From Sulfurospirillum barnesii SES-3 (GTDB taxonomy: Bacteria > Campylobacterota > Campylobacteria > Campylobacterales > Sulfurospirillaceae), in the NCBI RefSeq assembly GCF_000265295.1, contig NC_018002.1, forward strand, positions 2,356,001 through 2,420,000: a DNA stretch of 64,000 nt, read 5' to 3'. The notes under the pieces are model-generated. The model was not told the origin of the DNA. It searched no databases and was given only the letters and a program-made list of their open reading frames with translations. The position numbers and the translations under genes are program-made. Shown here piece by piece: positions 49,779-59,497 of the stretch (positions within the stretch are counted from its first letter, which is position 1; each line of letters opens with the position of its first letter).

Positions 49779-50816
49779 TTAATGGATTACTCTCTTACCA
49801 TCTTTAAGCATAATCGGTACTTCACGCATCCAAATCTGTTTTTCCCACATTTGTCTATTATTTTTATACCAAACTATCGTATCTTTAAGTCCTTCTTCAA
49901 AGGTAACCTTTGGTCTCCAACCGAGTACATTTTCTGCCTTTGAAATATCTGCCAAATGACAATCCACTTGACCAGGTCTGTCTTCATTGTAAATAATTTT
50001 TTCTTCCCCAAAACCAAAAAGCTTAGTAACACTTAAAGCTACATCACGAATCGAAATGGTTCTACTTGTTCCTAAGTTAAAAACTTCACCTTTAACCTTA
50101 TCAATTGGAGCAGATAAAATAGCATCAATACCCCTGCATGTATCTTCCACAAAAATCCAATCTCTTGAGGCTTCCCCTTTTCCATGAACGGTTAGTTTTT
50201 CACCCAAAAGAAGAGAAGTGATAAAACGAGGAATCGCCTTTTCAAGATGTTGTCTGGGACCATAATTATTAAAAGGACGAACAATGGTTGCAGGAATATC
50301 ATAAGTATTTACATACGAATAAACCAATCTGTCCGCACCTACTTTGGCTGCGGCATAAGGAGATGCTGGATTTAGCGGGTGATTTTCATCCATAAACGTA
50401 CAATTCTCAGCCGTACCATACACTTCTGACGTAGAGATATGAATAAACCTCTCAACGCTTTTTTTATTTTTAAGTACCGCATTGGCGATTGTTTGCGTTC
50501 CAATAACATCGGTCTCAAAAAAATTTCGATTGTCATAAATAGAACGTGTTACATGTGTTTCTGCGGCAAAATGCACCACAATATCTGCTCTTTCAACCAA
50601 CTCTTCCACCAAAGCACTATTGGTTACATTACCATACCAAAATTCAAAACGCCCAGAATTATTATTGGGCTTGACGGGAAAATTATCAACATTTCCCGCA
50701 TAAGTCAAAAGATCTAAAACAATTATCTTTGAATTAGGATAGGCATTGAAAATATAATGCAAAAAATTTGAACCTATAAATCCCGCACCACCCGTAATGA
50801 GAAACGTTTTTTTCAT
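49779..50816 (-). CDS. Nucleotide-sugar 4,6-dehydratase/epimerase, RmlB-like
   Basis: A 345-residue extended SDR protein. The NAD loop TGGAGFIGSNF, the STSEVYGTA segment and YAAAK catalytic motif are clear. Best overall look is dTDP-glucose or GDP/UDP-sugar 4,6-dehydratase. The start immediately follows the stop of the radical SAM gene (AAGGA-AATTAA-ATG). No rmlA/C/D genes are near, so its sugar is unknown. Confidence 0.85.
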   Translation of the reverse strand: MKKTFLITGGAGFIGSNFLHYIFNAYPNSKIIVLDLLTYAGNVDNFPVKPNNNSGRFEFWYGNVTNSALVEELVERADIVVHFAAETHVTRSIYDNRNFFETDVIGTQTIANAVLKNKKSVERFIHISTSEVYGTAENCTFMDENHPLNPASPYAAAKVGADRLVYSYVNTYDIPATIVRPFNNYGPRQHLEKAIPRFITSLLLGEKLTVHGKGEASRDWIFVEDTCRGIDAILSAPIDKVKGEVFNLGTSRTISIRDVALSVTKLFGFGEEKIIYNEDRPGQVDCHLADISKAENVLGWRPKVTFEEGLKDTIVWYKNNRQMWEKQIWMREVPIMLKDGKRVIH

Positions 50817-51800
50817 TTAATTTCCTTTGACATGTAAAGCTTGGTTCTTTACTTTTTCTGCATTCTCAACTAACTTCCAGTAATTATGATGCCACGATCG
50901 GTATTTCCAATCAGGACACTCTTTGCACATCGCTATCTCATCGCCTTTTTTATCTAAATGTTTTTGTCTATAAAACTCAAATCCCTCTGAATGCCATATC
51001 TCTTTGATACTTTTTTCACGAATATTGCCCATGTTTGTATTGGCAGCAATATCATAACCACACACCATAATCTGCCCACGACTATCGATATTTAAACGCT
51101 CAAAAATAAAAGGGCAAGGGATTTTTTCTTCAGGAGGAAGATAAGGAGTATCATCTGCTGAATTTTGTGGGTCATTGATTCCCCATGTGAGGTATTTTCT
51201 TTTTTGAAATTGATCTACATAAGGACTCCAAAATGCTTCCACAGAATCCACATCAATGCCTTGCTGATTGATAGCAGATGCTAAAATTTTAGTGGGAGCG
51301 TTCATCTCATTTCTTAAAGCATAAAGAGTGCGTACAGCGTTAACTAATGTGTCAAAATCAAGCCCTTTTCGTACAATATCATAATCCTCTTTTGTCGCAG
51401 CATCAACAGAGAACTCTAACATCTCAACACCCATCTCAAACAATGCCCTAGCCTTATCAATACTCATCAATGAGCCATTATTAATAATGCCTAATTTACA
51501 CCCTTTTAATTTAGCATACGCCATTAACTCTAAAAATTGCGGATGCATTAAAGGCTCTCCACCACCAGAAATGCGAAGCCAAGCTCCATATTTTCCCGCT
51601 TCATCCGCTATTTTTTTAAAAATTTCTTCACTCATATATTTTGCATCTTTATAGTCACTTCTAATGGAAGAATTTGTATAAGGACAATTGGGACAAAGCG
51701 CATTGCATACATAACTAAACGATAATACTATCATCATGGGAAATTCAACTGCCTCAGCTCTGATGCCATAATGTTTATTTGTATGTTCTATTTTTTGCAT
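50817..51800 (-). CDS. Radical SAM/SPASM protein
   Basis: A 327-residue protein. The radical SAM cluster motif is C-x3-C-x2-C (VCNALCPNCPYT, about 33-44), followed by a GGGEP loop; a C-terminal SPASM-like region has several cysteines (MVCGYD ... CKECPDW, about 235-300). SPASM proteins often modify peptides or sugars. It lies in tandem with a second such protein two genes away. The last codons contain a near-copy palindrome (TTACATGTCA on the coding strand). Confidence 0.82.
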   Translation of the reverse strand: MQKIEHTNKHYGIRAEAVEFPMMIVLSFSYVCNALCPNCPYTNSSIRSDYKDAKYMSEEIFKKIADEAGKYGAWLRISGGGEPLMHPQFLELMAYAKLKGCKLGIINNGSLMSIDKARALFEMGVEMLEFSVDAATKEDYDIVRKGLDFDTLVNAVRTLYALRNEMNAPTKILASAINQQGIDVDSVEAFWSPYVDQFQKRKYLTWGINDPQNSADDTPYLPPEEKIPCPFIFERLNIDSRGQIMVCGYDIAANTNMGNIREKSIKEIWHSEGFEFYRQKHLDKKGDEIAMCKECPDWKYRSWHHNYWKLVENAEKVKNQALHVKGN

Positions 51801-51802
51801 AG

Positions 51803-52246
51803 TTAATCCAATCTGTATTTGTATATTATTCCTGAATATGTTGTTGTATTAACAGTCTTATTTTCTTTACTAAAATCTATAAATCCATTGTTGATAAAAA
51901 ACTTTTGGGAAGCTTTATTTTCATCGTGTACCCATGCCCAAAGCTCAAGCAAATTTTTTTGATTTGCATAGTCTTGTAGTTTTTCTAAAAGAAGTTTGGC
52001 TATACCTTGATTTGGCTTTTTGACAAAGAGTGTTATTTCACCTTTTTTGTTAAGGTATAAAATTCCCACTCCTAAAAGCGCATCATTTTCTATGGCTATC
52101 AAAACCTCAATATCTCTATTGTTAAGCCAATCTCTCGTTTCATCACTATTCATTTCAGAAGAAAAAAGTGCCTTAGCATATTGATTTCTCAACGCTACAT
52201 AATTCTCTAGCCAAACGATATTTTCCTTTAAACTAACTATCTTCAC
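51803..52246 (-). CDS. GNAT-family acetyltransferase
   Basis: A 147-residue GNAT protein (NQGIAKLLLEKLQDYA is motif A). The frame extends to 52288 inside the upstream gene, but a GTG at 52246-52244 follows GGTGGA by six bases and gives a compact protein, so I prefer it; it then overlaps the upstream gene by 14 bases. It sits between two radical SAM genes and may acetylate an amino sugar. Confidence 0.7.
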   Translation of the reverse strand: MKIVSLKENIVWLENYVALRNQYAKALFSSEMNSDETRDWLNNRDIEVLIAIENDALLGVGILYLNKKGEITLFVKKPNQGIAKLLLEKLQDYANQKNLLELWAWVHDENKASQKFFINNGFIDFSKENKTVNTTTYSGIIYKYRLD

Positions 52247-53237
52247 GATGTTTCCACCAAAAAGGTCTAGCTTCTTCTTTCGTTTCACCTAAAGTTTTAT
52301 TTTCATAATATTCAGCACCAACCGCTTGCCAATCAGGACACGTTTTACAAACTTCTGGCAATTCATTCCAGCGATGCTCCCTATGAATTTTACGAAGCTT
52401 TTGATAATGATCATGTTGCCAAATATCTTTTAAACTTTTTTCTTCAACATTTCCAGCTACAAAATTTCCTTCATAATCAACTGCACATGCGACGATATTG
52501 CCATTTGCGTGAATTGCCATTGTATTATTTCCCCAAGGACACGCAATCCTAAAATCAGTTTCATAGTCTAAATTACTTGCAACCACATCGCCACTATTTG
52601 TCCACGAAAGCATATTTCGAACTTTTACCTCAGCACCTCTTACTTCCCAAAAATCTTTAAACGCAGCAACTTCTAAAGCATTATCATCAATGGCTGAAAA
52701 CTGACATTGTATAATAGGAAATTCAAGCCCTAACTCTTTTTTTCGAGACAGTAACTTTTCGACATTTGCGTATATCTTATCACGATTTCCACCCACACGA
52801 ATACGCTCAAACGTCTCTTTTTTAAACCCATCTAAGGAGAGAATAAAACGCTTAAGTCCTGATGTTAAAATCTGATCAATATAATCTTTGCGACCCAATA
52901 ATTTACCATTTGAATTTAAAACGAGATTGCGAAGCCCTTTATCTCTTGCGTAACACAATCTTTCAAAAAGTTTATCTCCCAAAGTAAATGCCTCGCCATA
53001 AAAAGTAGGCCACACCTCGGTATCGGGTGCTAGAAGAGCAATTTCATCAATAATTTTGCAATATATATCATTACTCATATGAAATTTTGGACGTTTCATT
53101 ATTTTATGATTACAATGTGCACATTTCATATTACACACAGAAGTTGTTTCTACTACAATCTGAGGTGGGAAAGCGTGCTGCTCTAAATTTTTCTCAATGG
53201 CGAGTAATTTCTTCTTATGCGTTTCTGATATAACCAT
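52233..53237 (-). CDS. Radical SAM/SPASM protein
   Basis: A 334-residue protein with C-x3-C-x2-C (VCNMKCAHCNHK, about 33-44) and a C-terminal SPASM-type segment (VACAVDYEG ... CKTCPDWQ). AAGGAGAG lies six bases before the start. Similar in layout to the other radical SAM protein here, so probably a related step. It overlaps the amidotransferase gene by 23 bases. Confidence 0.82.
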   Translation of the reverse strand: MVISETHKKKLLAIEKNLEQHAFPPQIVVETTSVCNMKCAHCNHKIMKRPKFHMSNDIYCKIIDEIALLAPDTEVWPTFYGEAFTLGDKLFERLCYARDKGLRNLVLNSNGKLLGRKDYIDQILTSGLKRFILSLDGFKKETFERIRVGGNRDKIYANVEKLLSRKKELGLEFPIIQCQFSAIDDNALEVAAFKDFWEVRGAEVKVRNMLSWTNSGDVVASNLDYETDFRIACPWGNNTMAIHANGNIVACAVDYEGNFVAGNVEEKSLKDIWQHDHYQKLRKIHREHRWNELPEVCKTCPDWQAVGAEYYENKTLGETKEEARPFWWKHREDS

Positions 53238-54963
53238 ATTTTCTCTCCTTATTCCAAATTGTCAATACAACCAAACTCCAAATTTTTGCATGATGAGACG
53301 CTCCATTTTCCCATTCCCTTACCAAAGAATCAACATACGCTTGTTGTATCCCAAAATCAACATTAATATCGGACATCTTTAATGTTTCTTTGATGCGATC
53401 CTTCCACACACTATCCATCCAACGCCAAATAGGCAAAACAAAACCTTCTTTTGGTCTAAAAACAAGCTCTTTTGGTAAAAACTGCAATGCAACTTTTTTT
53501 AAAATATATTTTACTTCTTGCTCTTTGATTTTAAGTGAACTAGGGATATGCCCGACCAATTCAATAAAAGAGCGATCTAAAAAGGGGCTTCTTATCTCAA
53601 CACTATGTGCCATCGAAAGACGATCTGCGTATTTGAGAACCTGATTAGGAAGCTGATCACAAAACTCACCTTCAAGTGTTTGATGTAATTGTGTTATTGC
53701 ATGTGCTCCACCAAAAAAAAGTTCTGGCGTACTAATATACTTTCCAAACAACATAGAAAGTTCTTCATCGCTAAAAACATTCAGTTTTTTACGCCATAAA
53801 CCATTTGACAATTGATAATTTTTTATTTCATCTAATTTAGCTGAATTTCGATGCGTGAAATAACTCCCAAATAACTCATCTGCCCCATCTCCACACAATG
53901 CCACTTTTACATGCTGTGCAACCAATGAACACAAAAAATAGGGACTTATGGTTGCAGAAAATGGCTCATCAAACGCTCTTAATACTTTGGACAAAGAGCT
54001 CCAAACCTCTTCATGTCCCAATCTATAAATATGCCTTTTAGCTCCAATTCTTTCAGCAACTATTTGTGCAAAACGTTCATCATCATCTTTACCTTCTATG
54101 CTATCCTCATAAACCAAGGTAAATGTTTCAAGTTGCTTACTTGTATGTTGGGCTGTCAATGTTGCCACAAGACTTGAATCAAGCCCTCCAGATAAAAAAG
54201 CACCAAATTCAACATCCATTTGAGCACGCATTTTTACAGAACGCTCTAAAGACTCTGTGATTAATTTTACATACTCATCTTCGCTAGAAAAAACCAAACT
54301 ACCATCAAAACAAGGAGTCCAGTAACGTCTTTCATTTACCAAAACTCCTTGATGAAAAATCATCATCGTTGCAGGTGGTACTTGCAGAATGTCCTCATAA
54401 ATAGAATAAGGTGAAGCAACTGTTTTTTTAGCTAAAAACGCATACAATGCTTTCTCGCAAATCGACGGATTTGGCTTTACATGTAAAAGAGCTTTTATCT
54501 CCGAAGCAAAGTAAACATCTCCTTTTTCAAGTGTGTAATAACACGGTTTTTTTCCCACAGGATCGCTTACCAAAATAAGGTTTTGCAAAACACTATCCCA
54601 TAGAGCAATGGCAAACATACCCTCCAAATGATCCACAAAATCAAGCCCCCACTCTTTGTATGCAAAGGGGATGACTTCCGCATCAGAATGGTTTGAACTA
54701 AAGGCGTATCCTAAAGATTCTAGTTCAATTCGCAAGGCTTGAAAGTTGTAAATTTCTCCATTCATCACAGAGACAATTGTATCTTTTACACAAGGTTGCA
54801 TTCCGCCTTTAATATCCAAAATAGCTAAACGATCCAATCCTAAAGAGCACTCATCTGATTGCCAAAAGCCCCTATCATCAGGACCTCTATGCCTTAAACT
54901 CTGTGCCATTTTTTCTAATAATTCTTGATTTTTGGGTGCAACAAAGCCAAATATAGCACACAC
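53215..54963 (-). CDS. Asparagine synthase-family amidotransferase
   Basis: A 582-residue protein beginning MCAIFGF with catalytic Cys2, glutaminase domain, and an ATP pyrophosphatase domain (FLSGGLDSSLVATLTA, about 258-273). It is a paralogue of the AsnB-type protein at 40.7 kb. Because it lies in the glycan island and is overlapped by a radical SAM gene, its product is probably an amidated sugar rather than free asparagine. One palindrome copy (54477-54486) near the left of the AsnB2 gene ends the long gap. Confidence 0.85.
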   Translation of the reverse strand: MCAIFGFVAPKNQELLEKMAQSLRHRGPDDRGFWQSDECSLGLDRLAILDIKGGMQPCVKDTIVSVMNGEIYNFQALRIELESLGYAFSSNHSDAEVIPFAYKEWGLDFVDHLEGMFAIALWDSVLQNLILVSDPVGKKPCYYTLEKGDVYFASEIKALLHVKPNPSICEKALYAFLAKKTVASPYSIYEDILQVPPATMMIFHQGVLVNERRYWTPCFDGSLVFSSEDEYVKLITESLERSVKMRAQMDVEFGAFLSGGLDSSLVATLTAQHTSKQLETFTLVYEDSIEGKDDDERFAQIVAERIGAKRHIYRLGHEEVWSSLSKVLRAFDEPFSATISPYFLCSLVAQHVKVALCGDGADELFGSYFTHRNSAKLDEIKNYQLSNGLWRKKLNVFSDEELSMLFGKYISTPELFFGGAHAITQLHQTLEGEFCDQLPNQVLKYADRLSMAHSVEIRSPFLDRSFIELVGHIPSSLKIKEQEVKYILKKVALQFLPKELVFRPKEGFVLPIWRWMDSVWKDRIKETLKMSDINVDFGIQQAYVDSLVREWENGASHHAKIWSLVVLTIWNKERKYGYIRNA

Positions 54964-56225
54964 TATTTTTGCTCCACGAGCATTGCCATAATAATTTTAT
55001 ACCCTTCAATATTTTGAGCTACCATATTACGAGCAAATTCATTACTCTTGTTTGCAATGCTTTCTAATTTTTCAGGATGAAGTATCAATTCTTCAAGTTT
55101 TGTATAAAGCGTATCAGAATTAATTCCTATCAAAGGTAAATCTTGGAAAAAAGAGCTATACTCCAAAGGCGCAATTTGCATAAAAAATGTTTGCAATTGG
55201 GTATCTATTAATGAAAGAACAACTCTTCCTTTAAGCATTGCTTCCAAAGAAGAAAACTGCAAATAACCATCATTTAATGAATCAATAAAAATATGTGAAT
55301 CTTCAATTTTCTTAATAGCATCATCTCTTGACAAACCACTTAAGCATTCAACTTCAATTTGAGGATAAACTTTAGACAATTTATCTAATTCATTTTTTAT
55401 AAAATAACTAGATTTTCTTACACCATGTGAAGCAAAATGAATAATTTTAATTTTAGGTTTTATAGAAGGAAAAGGAACCCTATCAACATCATACACAATA
55501 TGTCCATGCCATGTTAAAACATCTAATCTTGGTAAAAAATCAATATAAGGTGCATAACCTATGACAAGGTTAGCATATTTACTCCACCAAAAATTACGTT
55601 TTTCTCGTTTATAATCCATCATAAAATATTTTTTAGAAAAACGCATATGCCCAAAACGTTGTATTCTATTTACATTTCTTACAGTACTCATAACATCGGT
55701 TCCATATGGGTAAAGAACTACTTTTATACCAAATACTTGGTATAAAACGGGTTCAATTCTCCACCATAATGTTCGCTCTAATAATCCACCATCAAAATAA
55801 AGATGTACAACTTCAAATCGTAATAAAACCCATACCATAGCCCAATAACTACCTAACATATAAGGAGTATTTCCTATTAAAAACGATGGCATAATATCTT
55901 TAAGTGTTATTCCTTTGTGCATTGTACCATTTGACCAATCCTCAAAAGCAAATAAAACACACTCATATTCAGTTTCTAATATATGTTTATTATGAACAAA
56001 AGTCACAATAGGATGAGATCCAAAAAACATTCTCTTTTTTAAAGGCTGTTTGCAAGATTTTTTCCATATTACTAAACCTAAAACTATACATAGGAAGAAT
56101 GGAAAAACAAGCACATCAACAATTCCTCTTATGATATAATATTTTACTTCTTGCCAAAAATAAACAGGTGGTTCAAATGGCGTATCAAGAGCAACCCAAC
56201 CATGCGTCTGCATATTTTTATTCAC
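54963..56225 (-). CDS. Glycosyltransferase-like protein with N-terminal membrane segment (paralogue A)
   Basis: A 420-residue protein. A hydrophobic segment (about 30-52) may anchor it. It shares with the next protein the order RFSKKYFMMDYKR, then a leaderless GT-B-like C-terminal part (HFASHGVRKSSYF, SHIFIDSLNDG, EAMLKGRVVLS). The two probably arose by tandem duplication. AT-rich. Sugar and acceptor unknown. Confidence 0.68.
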   Translation of the reverse strand: MNKNMQTHGWVALDTPFEPPVYFWQEVKYYIIRGIVDVLVFPFFLCIVLGLVIWKKSCKQPLKKRMFFGSHPIVTFVHNKHILETEYECVLFAFEDWSNGTMHKGITLKDIMPSFLIGNTPYMLGSYWAMVWVLLRFEVVHLYFDGGLLERTLWWRIEPVLYQVFGIKVVLYPYGTDVMSTVRNVNRIQRFGHMRFSKKYFMMDYKREKRNFWWSKYANLVIGYAPYIDFLPRLDVLTWHGHIVYDVDRVPFPSIKPKIKIIHFASHGVRKSSYFIKNELDKLSKVYPQIEVECLSGLSRDDAIKKIEDSHIFIDSLNDGYLQFSSLEAMLKGRVVLSLIDTQLQTFFMQIAPLEYSSFFQDLPLIGINSDTLYTKLEELILHPEKLESIANKSNEFARNMVAQNIEGYKIIMAMLVEQK

Positions 56226-57486
56226 TCTTCACTCCATCAAACAAATTTTGAAAAATATTTTTCTCACAAAACCCATCAACAACCCGCTTACTACTCAACT
56301 CAACAAACTTGCGAGAATCTTCAATTCGTTTTTTTAACGTATCTTTATCTTCTATGAGTGAAATCAATGCTTGTTTGAGCGTATAAACATTCACATTTAC
56401 CATAGGCATCTCTCTAAAAAATGTGGCATAAAATACATAATCTTGAACCAAACAAAAATCTATCAAGCGCTGATCAAAATTTGTCAATACCACATTTCCT
56501 TTTGCCATTGCTTCAAGTGCACCTGTCCCCATAACACCATTAAAAAGATGCTCGATAAAGATATGAGACTCATCTAAAATAGCAAGTGCTTCTTGGCGAC
56601 TTGCTCCATAAATACTTCTATACTCTATAGCATATCCCTCAGCCTTAAGCTCTTCACACATCGCTTCAATCGCATAGGAACCTTTTCGTTCACGATGATT
56701 AGCAAAATGAGAAACAATAATTTTATCCATATTTTCATTATATCTATAAGGCAGAAGATCCAAATCTACATAAAAATGTGCCATACTAAAGGAGCTAAAA
56801 CGAGGTAAATAGCGTATATCCCCAGCCATTAAATGAGCATATTGTGCCCACATATAACGAAGTTCTATGCGTTTAAAATCCATCATAAAATAACGTTTTC
56901 TAAACCTTGAGAGTCCAAATTTAAAATTGATATCATCCGTACTCTGCAACAAAGTCCACTGATCCGATCCATAGGCTTGAATGATAACTTTTTTAGAAAA
57001 TAATTCTAAAAGCAACGGCTCCCAACGCCACAATGCAGTTCTCTCTAAAATAGCACCATCAAGGTGCCAATAAAACCCTCTATAACGACGCATTGCCCAA
57101 ATAAATACAATATAAGGAGAGAGTAAATAAGCGTCATGACATATGAACCATTTTGGCAAAATATCTTTTGCTTGAATATCATAATAAGAAGGCTCATTTA
57201 GCCAATCAGTAAAAACAAAAATTTCAATCTCATAATCAAGCAAAGCCCCATTAAGCAGATGTTTATAGTGAATATTACTGACAAGAGAATGTGTTCCAAC
57301 CATAACACGTTTTTTCTTCGCAGGGAATACTACATTCAATAATCCAACAATTGGCAAAGCAATCATGAAAATAAAAGCACCAAAAACACCAATCATTTTA
57401 ACCAACAAACTATGTTTTAGTGTTTTTAAAGCTGAAGCAATGGGCTTGTATTCTTCTTCCAAAATAATTAAACCGTCTTTACGCAT
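56218..57486 (-). CDS. Glycosyltransferase-like protein with N-terminal membrane segment (paralogue B)
   Basis: A 422-residue protein of the same type as its neighbour (RFRKRYFMMDFKR, HFANHRERKGSYA, SHIFIEHLFNG, EAMAKGNVVLT). A hydrophobic segment covers about 29-54. It overlaps paralogue A by eight bases and the next glycosyltransferase by eight. Diverged enough that each probably has its own acceptor or sugar. Confidence 0.68.
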   Translation of the reverse strand: MRKDGLIILEEEYKPIASALKTLKHSLLVKMIGVFGAFIFMIALPIVGLLNVVFPAKKKRVMVGTHSLVSNIHYKHLLNGALLDYEIEIFVFTDWLNEPSYYDIQAKDILPKWFICHDAYLLSPYIVFIWAMRRYRGFYWHLDGAILERTALWRWEPLLLELFSKKVIIQAYGSDQWTLLQSTDDINFKFGLSRFRKRYFMMDFKRIELRYMWAQYAHLMAGDIRYLPRFSSFSMAHFYVDLDLLPYRYNENMDKIIVSHFANHRERKGSYAIEAMCEELKAEGYAIEYRSIYGASRQEALAILDESHIFIEHLFNGVMGTGALEAMAKGNVVLTNFDQRLIDFCLVQDYVFYATFFREMPMVNVNVYTLKQALISLIEDKDTLKKRIEDSRKFVELSSKRVVDGFCEKNIFQNLFDGVKSE

Positions 57487-59497
57487 GATTTGCTTCTTCT
57501 ACAATGTTTACAAAGTCATCGACTGTCTTTTTAATCTCTAAAAGTTTTTCACTTACCTGCTTTGCAAAAAGGATCATATTTTTTTTCACTTTTTCAAAAA
57601 TAGTATCATCACTTAAAATGTAATTGGCTATTTTGACATACTCTTCCACGCTAAATGCATGTATTTTCTCAAGAGAATCCAACATACCCAACCTAATATA
57701 GGTATCTTTTGCAATATGATTTTTATTTAATAAAATCAAAGGAACACGCCCTTTTGCTATGTATTCATTCAATGCTTCCCCTGAATGCAGGGGAAACGTA
57801 TCTAAATAATAATCAATAACATACCCATAAAGATGAGGATTCACAAAACCTGTAAAAATAAACCTTTCTTCGTCTATATGGTAACGAATGAGCTTTTCAC
57901 GAATATTCTGCATATCTCCTTTTCCACAGGCAAGATAGATCGTATTTGGATTATTGCTAAGTATTTTTGAAAGTGCTTCAAGATACACATCACTATCTAA
58001 CTTAATCAGCCTCCCAATGCTTCCAAGGATACGCTTTCCCGCCCACTTTTTACGTATATTAATGGCTTCTTTTTCAAAAAAATCACTCTGAGGATTTGAA
58101 AATTGCTCTAAAATGGGAATGTCAAAGAGACTAAACTTAAATTTTGTTTCTGCTGAAAAATGACTCATTCTCTTATCAATTCCTAATACATCGTACTCAA
58201 AATTCCCATGACTCCAAAATATCTGCTTCACACAGCTTCGTGTACTCAATAAAAAACTCGCAATGGGGGTATTATTGTTTACCACTATCATCGTATCAAT
58301 TTCATTTTTTTGCATATCATGACGTATCGCTAAAGCCCGTGTCAAATGGCTTTGAAAATTGGTTTTAGGATTGAGACTCTCAAACGCAACACATCTTACC
58401 TCAAAGCCCAAGTTTCGGATACTTTCAATACATCTTTCATCGTCTAAACTTTTTTCAATGATTGCCATCGAATAAACAATAAGCTCATAATTCTTTTTAA
58501 AATCTTCATTTTCAGACAATGCACTTAAAAGCGAAAACTCGACTTTAAAAGGAGAATTCTCCACGATTCTATCTTTTACGAGTGCTATTTTCTTCTTTAC
58601 ATGTAAAGATGTTTTAGGCAAAGAAAGCTTCTGTTCTTCTGCCCATTTGGCATAAAAAGCACTTGCTTCTTCTTCAATTTCAATGTTAAATTCTTTCATC
58701 TCTTCTTGCGTTTGAATACGATTGGTGACAATATGACTCATTAAAAAGTGCAAATTCATCACCTCCTCCATCATTCCACGCTCTTTACATGTAACAAAGA
58801 GCTGCTTCAAAACAGGATATAAAATATCTCTCCAAGAAGCATGATTTTCAAATCCCTTAATCTGCCAAAAAAAGCCTAATATCCACGTACCAATGCCCAT
58901 ACGAGTCGCATAGCTTGCCTTTAAAAAACGCTCCACATCCAAAGAGTCTGCGAGTCCTTGAATGACCCATTCTACAGGGATTTCAAATGACTCACAAAAA
59001 CTTCTTAGTGCTTGGGCATTGGCATCCATGAGATGATAACTTTTTCCATCAAACCAAAGATGTTCCCCCATAAACCACGACAAACACTTCACTCCCTCTC
59101 CATTTGCCATCTTCAAAACAAATAAAAGATGCGCAAAAATAAAACGCTCTTTTTGAGTGACATCATACGTCGCATAGCTCTGTTCAAGTAAGGCTATAAA
59201 GGAGCTTAATGTTGCATCATTCCTCAAAGACGTTTGCGAAAATAAAAACCATAGATTGATATAATTATTCTCTAAAAGATGCCCCTCTTTAAGATACACA
59301 TACAACTTAGCACGTAACGCCTCTAAAAGATTTATCACATATTCATGGGAGCATTGAAATGTTCCTGTAACACGTGAGCGCTTATAAAGCTCAGGTATAT
59401 TGGAGCGCAAAATACCCTCAAACGTCTCAAAGTCTAAAGGCTGAGATAAGACTTCAGTGAGTTTTGCAACATAAGCATCATCTACCATCACATTCAT
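57479..59497 (-). CDS. Large glycosyltransferase, GT41/SPINDLY-like C-terminal half
   Basis: A 672-residue protein. The N-terminal half is helical. The C-terminal half is GT-B-like: GSIGRLIKLDSDVYLEAL, CGKGDMQNIRE, and DTFPLHSGEALNEYIAKG (about 575-592), which recall the donor domain of OGT-like enzymes. It overlaps the Maf gene by four bases, so it may act on flagellin. Two palindrome copies encode LHVK and TCK (58597, 58785). Confidence 0.72.
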   Translation of the reverse strand: MNVMVDDAYVAKLTEVLSQPLDFETFEGILRSNIPELYKRSRVTGTFQCSHEYVINLLEALRAKLYVYLKEGHLLENNYINLWFLFSQTSLRNDATLSSFIALLEQSYATYDVTQKERFIFAHLLFVLKMANGEGVKCLSWFMGEHLWFDGKSYHLMDANAQALRSFCESFEIPVEWVIQGLADSLDVERFLKASYATRMGIGTWILGFFWQIKGFENHASWRDILYPVLKQLFVTCKERGMMEEVMNLHFLMSHIVTNRIQTQEEMKEFNIEIEEEASAFYAKWAEEQKLSLPKTSLHVKKKIALVKDRIVENSPFKVEFSLLSALSENEDFKKNYELIVYSMAIIEKSLDDERCIESIRNLGFEVRCVAFESLNPKTNFQSHLTRALAIRHDMQKNEIDTMIVVNNNTPIASFLLSTRSCVKQIFWSHGNFEYDVLGIDKRMSHFSAETKFKFSLFDIPILEQFSNPQSDFFEKEAINIRKKWAGKRILGSIGRLIKLDSDVYLEALSKILSNNPNTIYLACGKGDMQNIREKLIRYHIDEERFIFTGFVNPHLYGYVIDYYLDTFPLHSGEALNEYIAKGRVPLILLNKNHIAKDTYIRLGMLDSLEKIHAFSVEEYVKIANYILSDDTIFEKVKKNMILFAKQVSEKLLEIKKTVDDFVNIVEEANHA

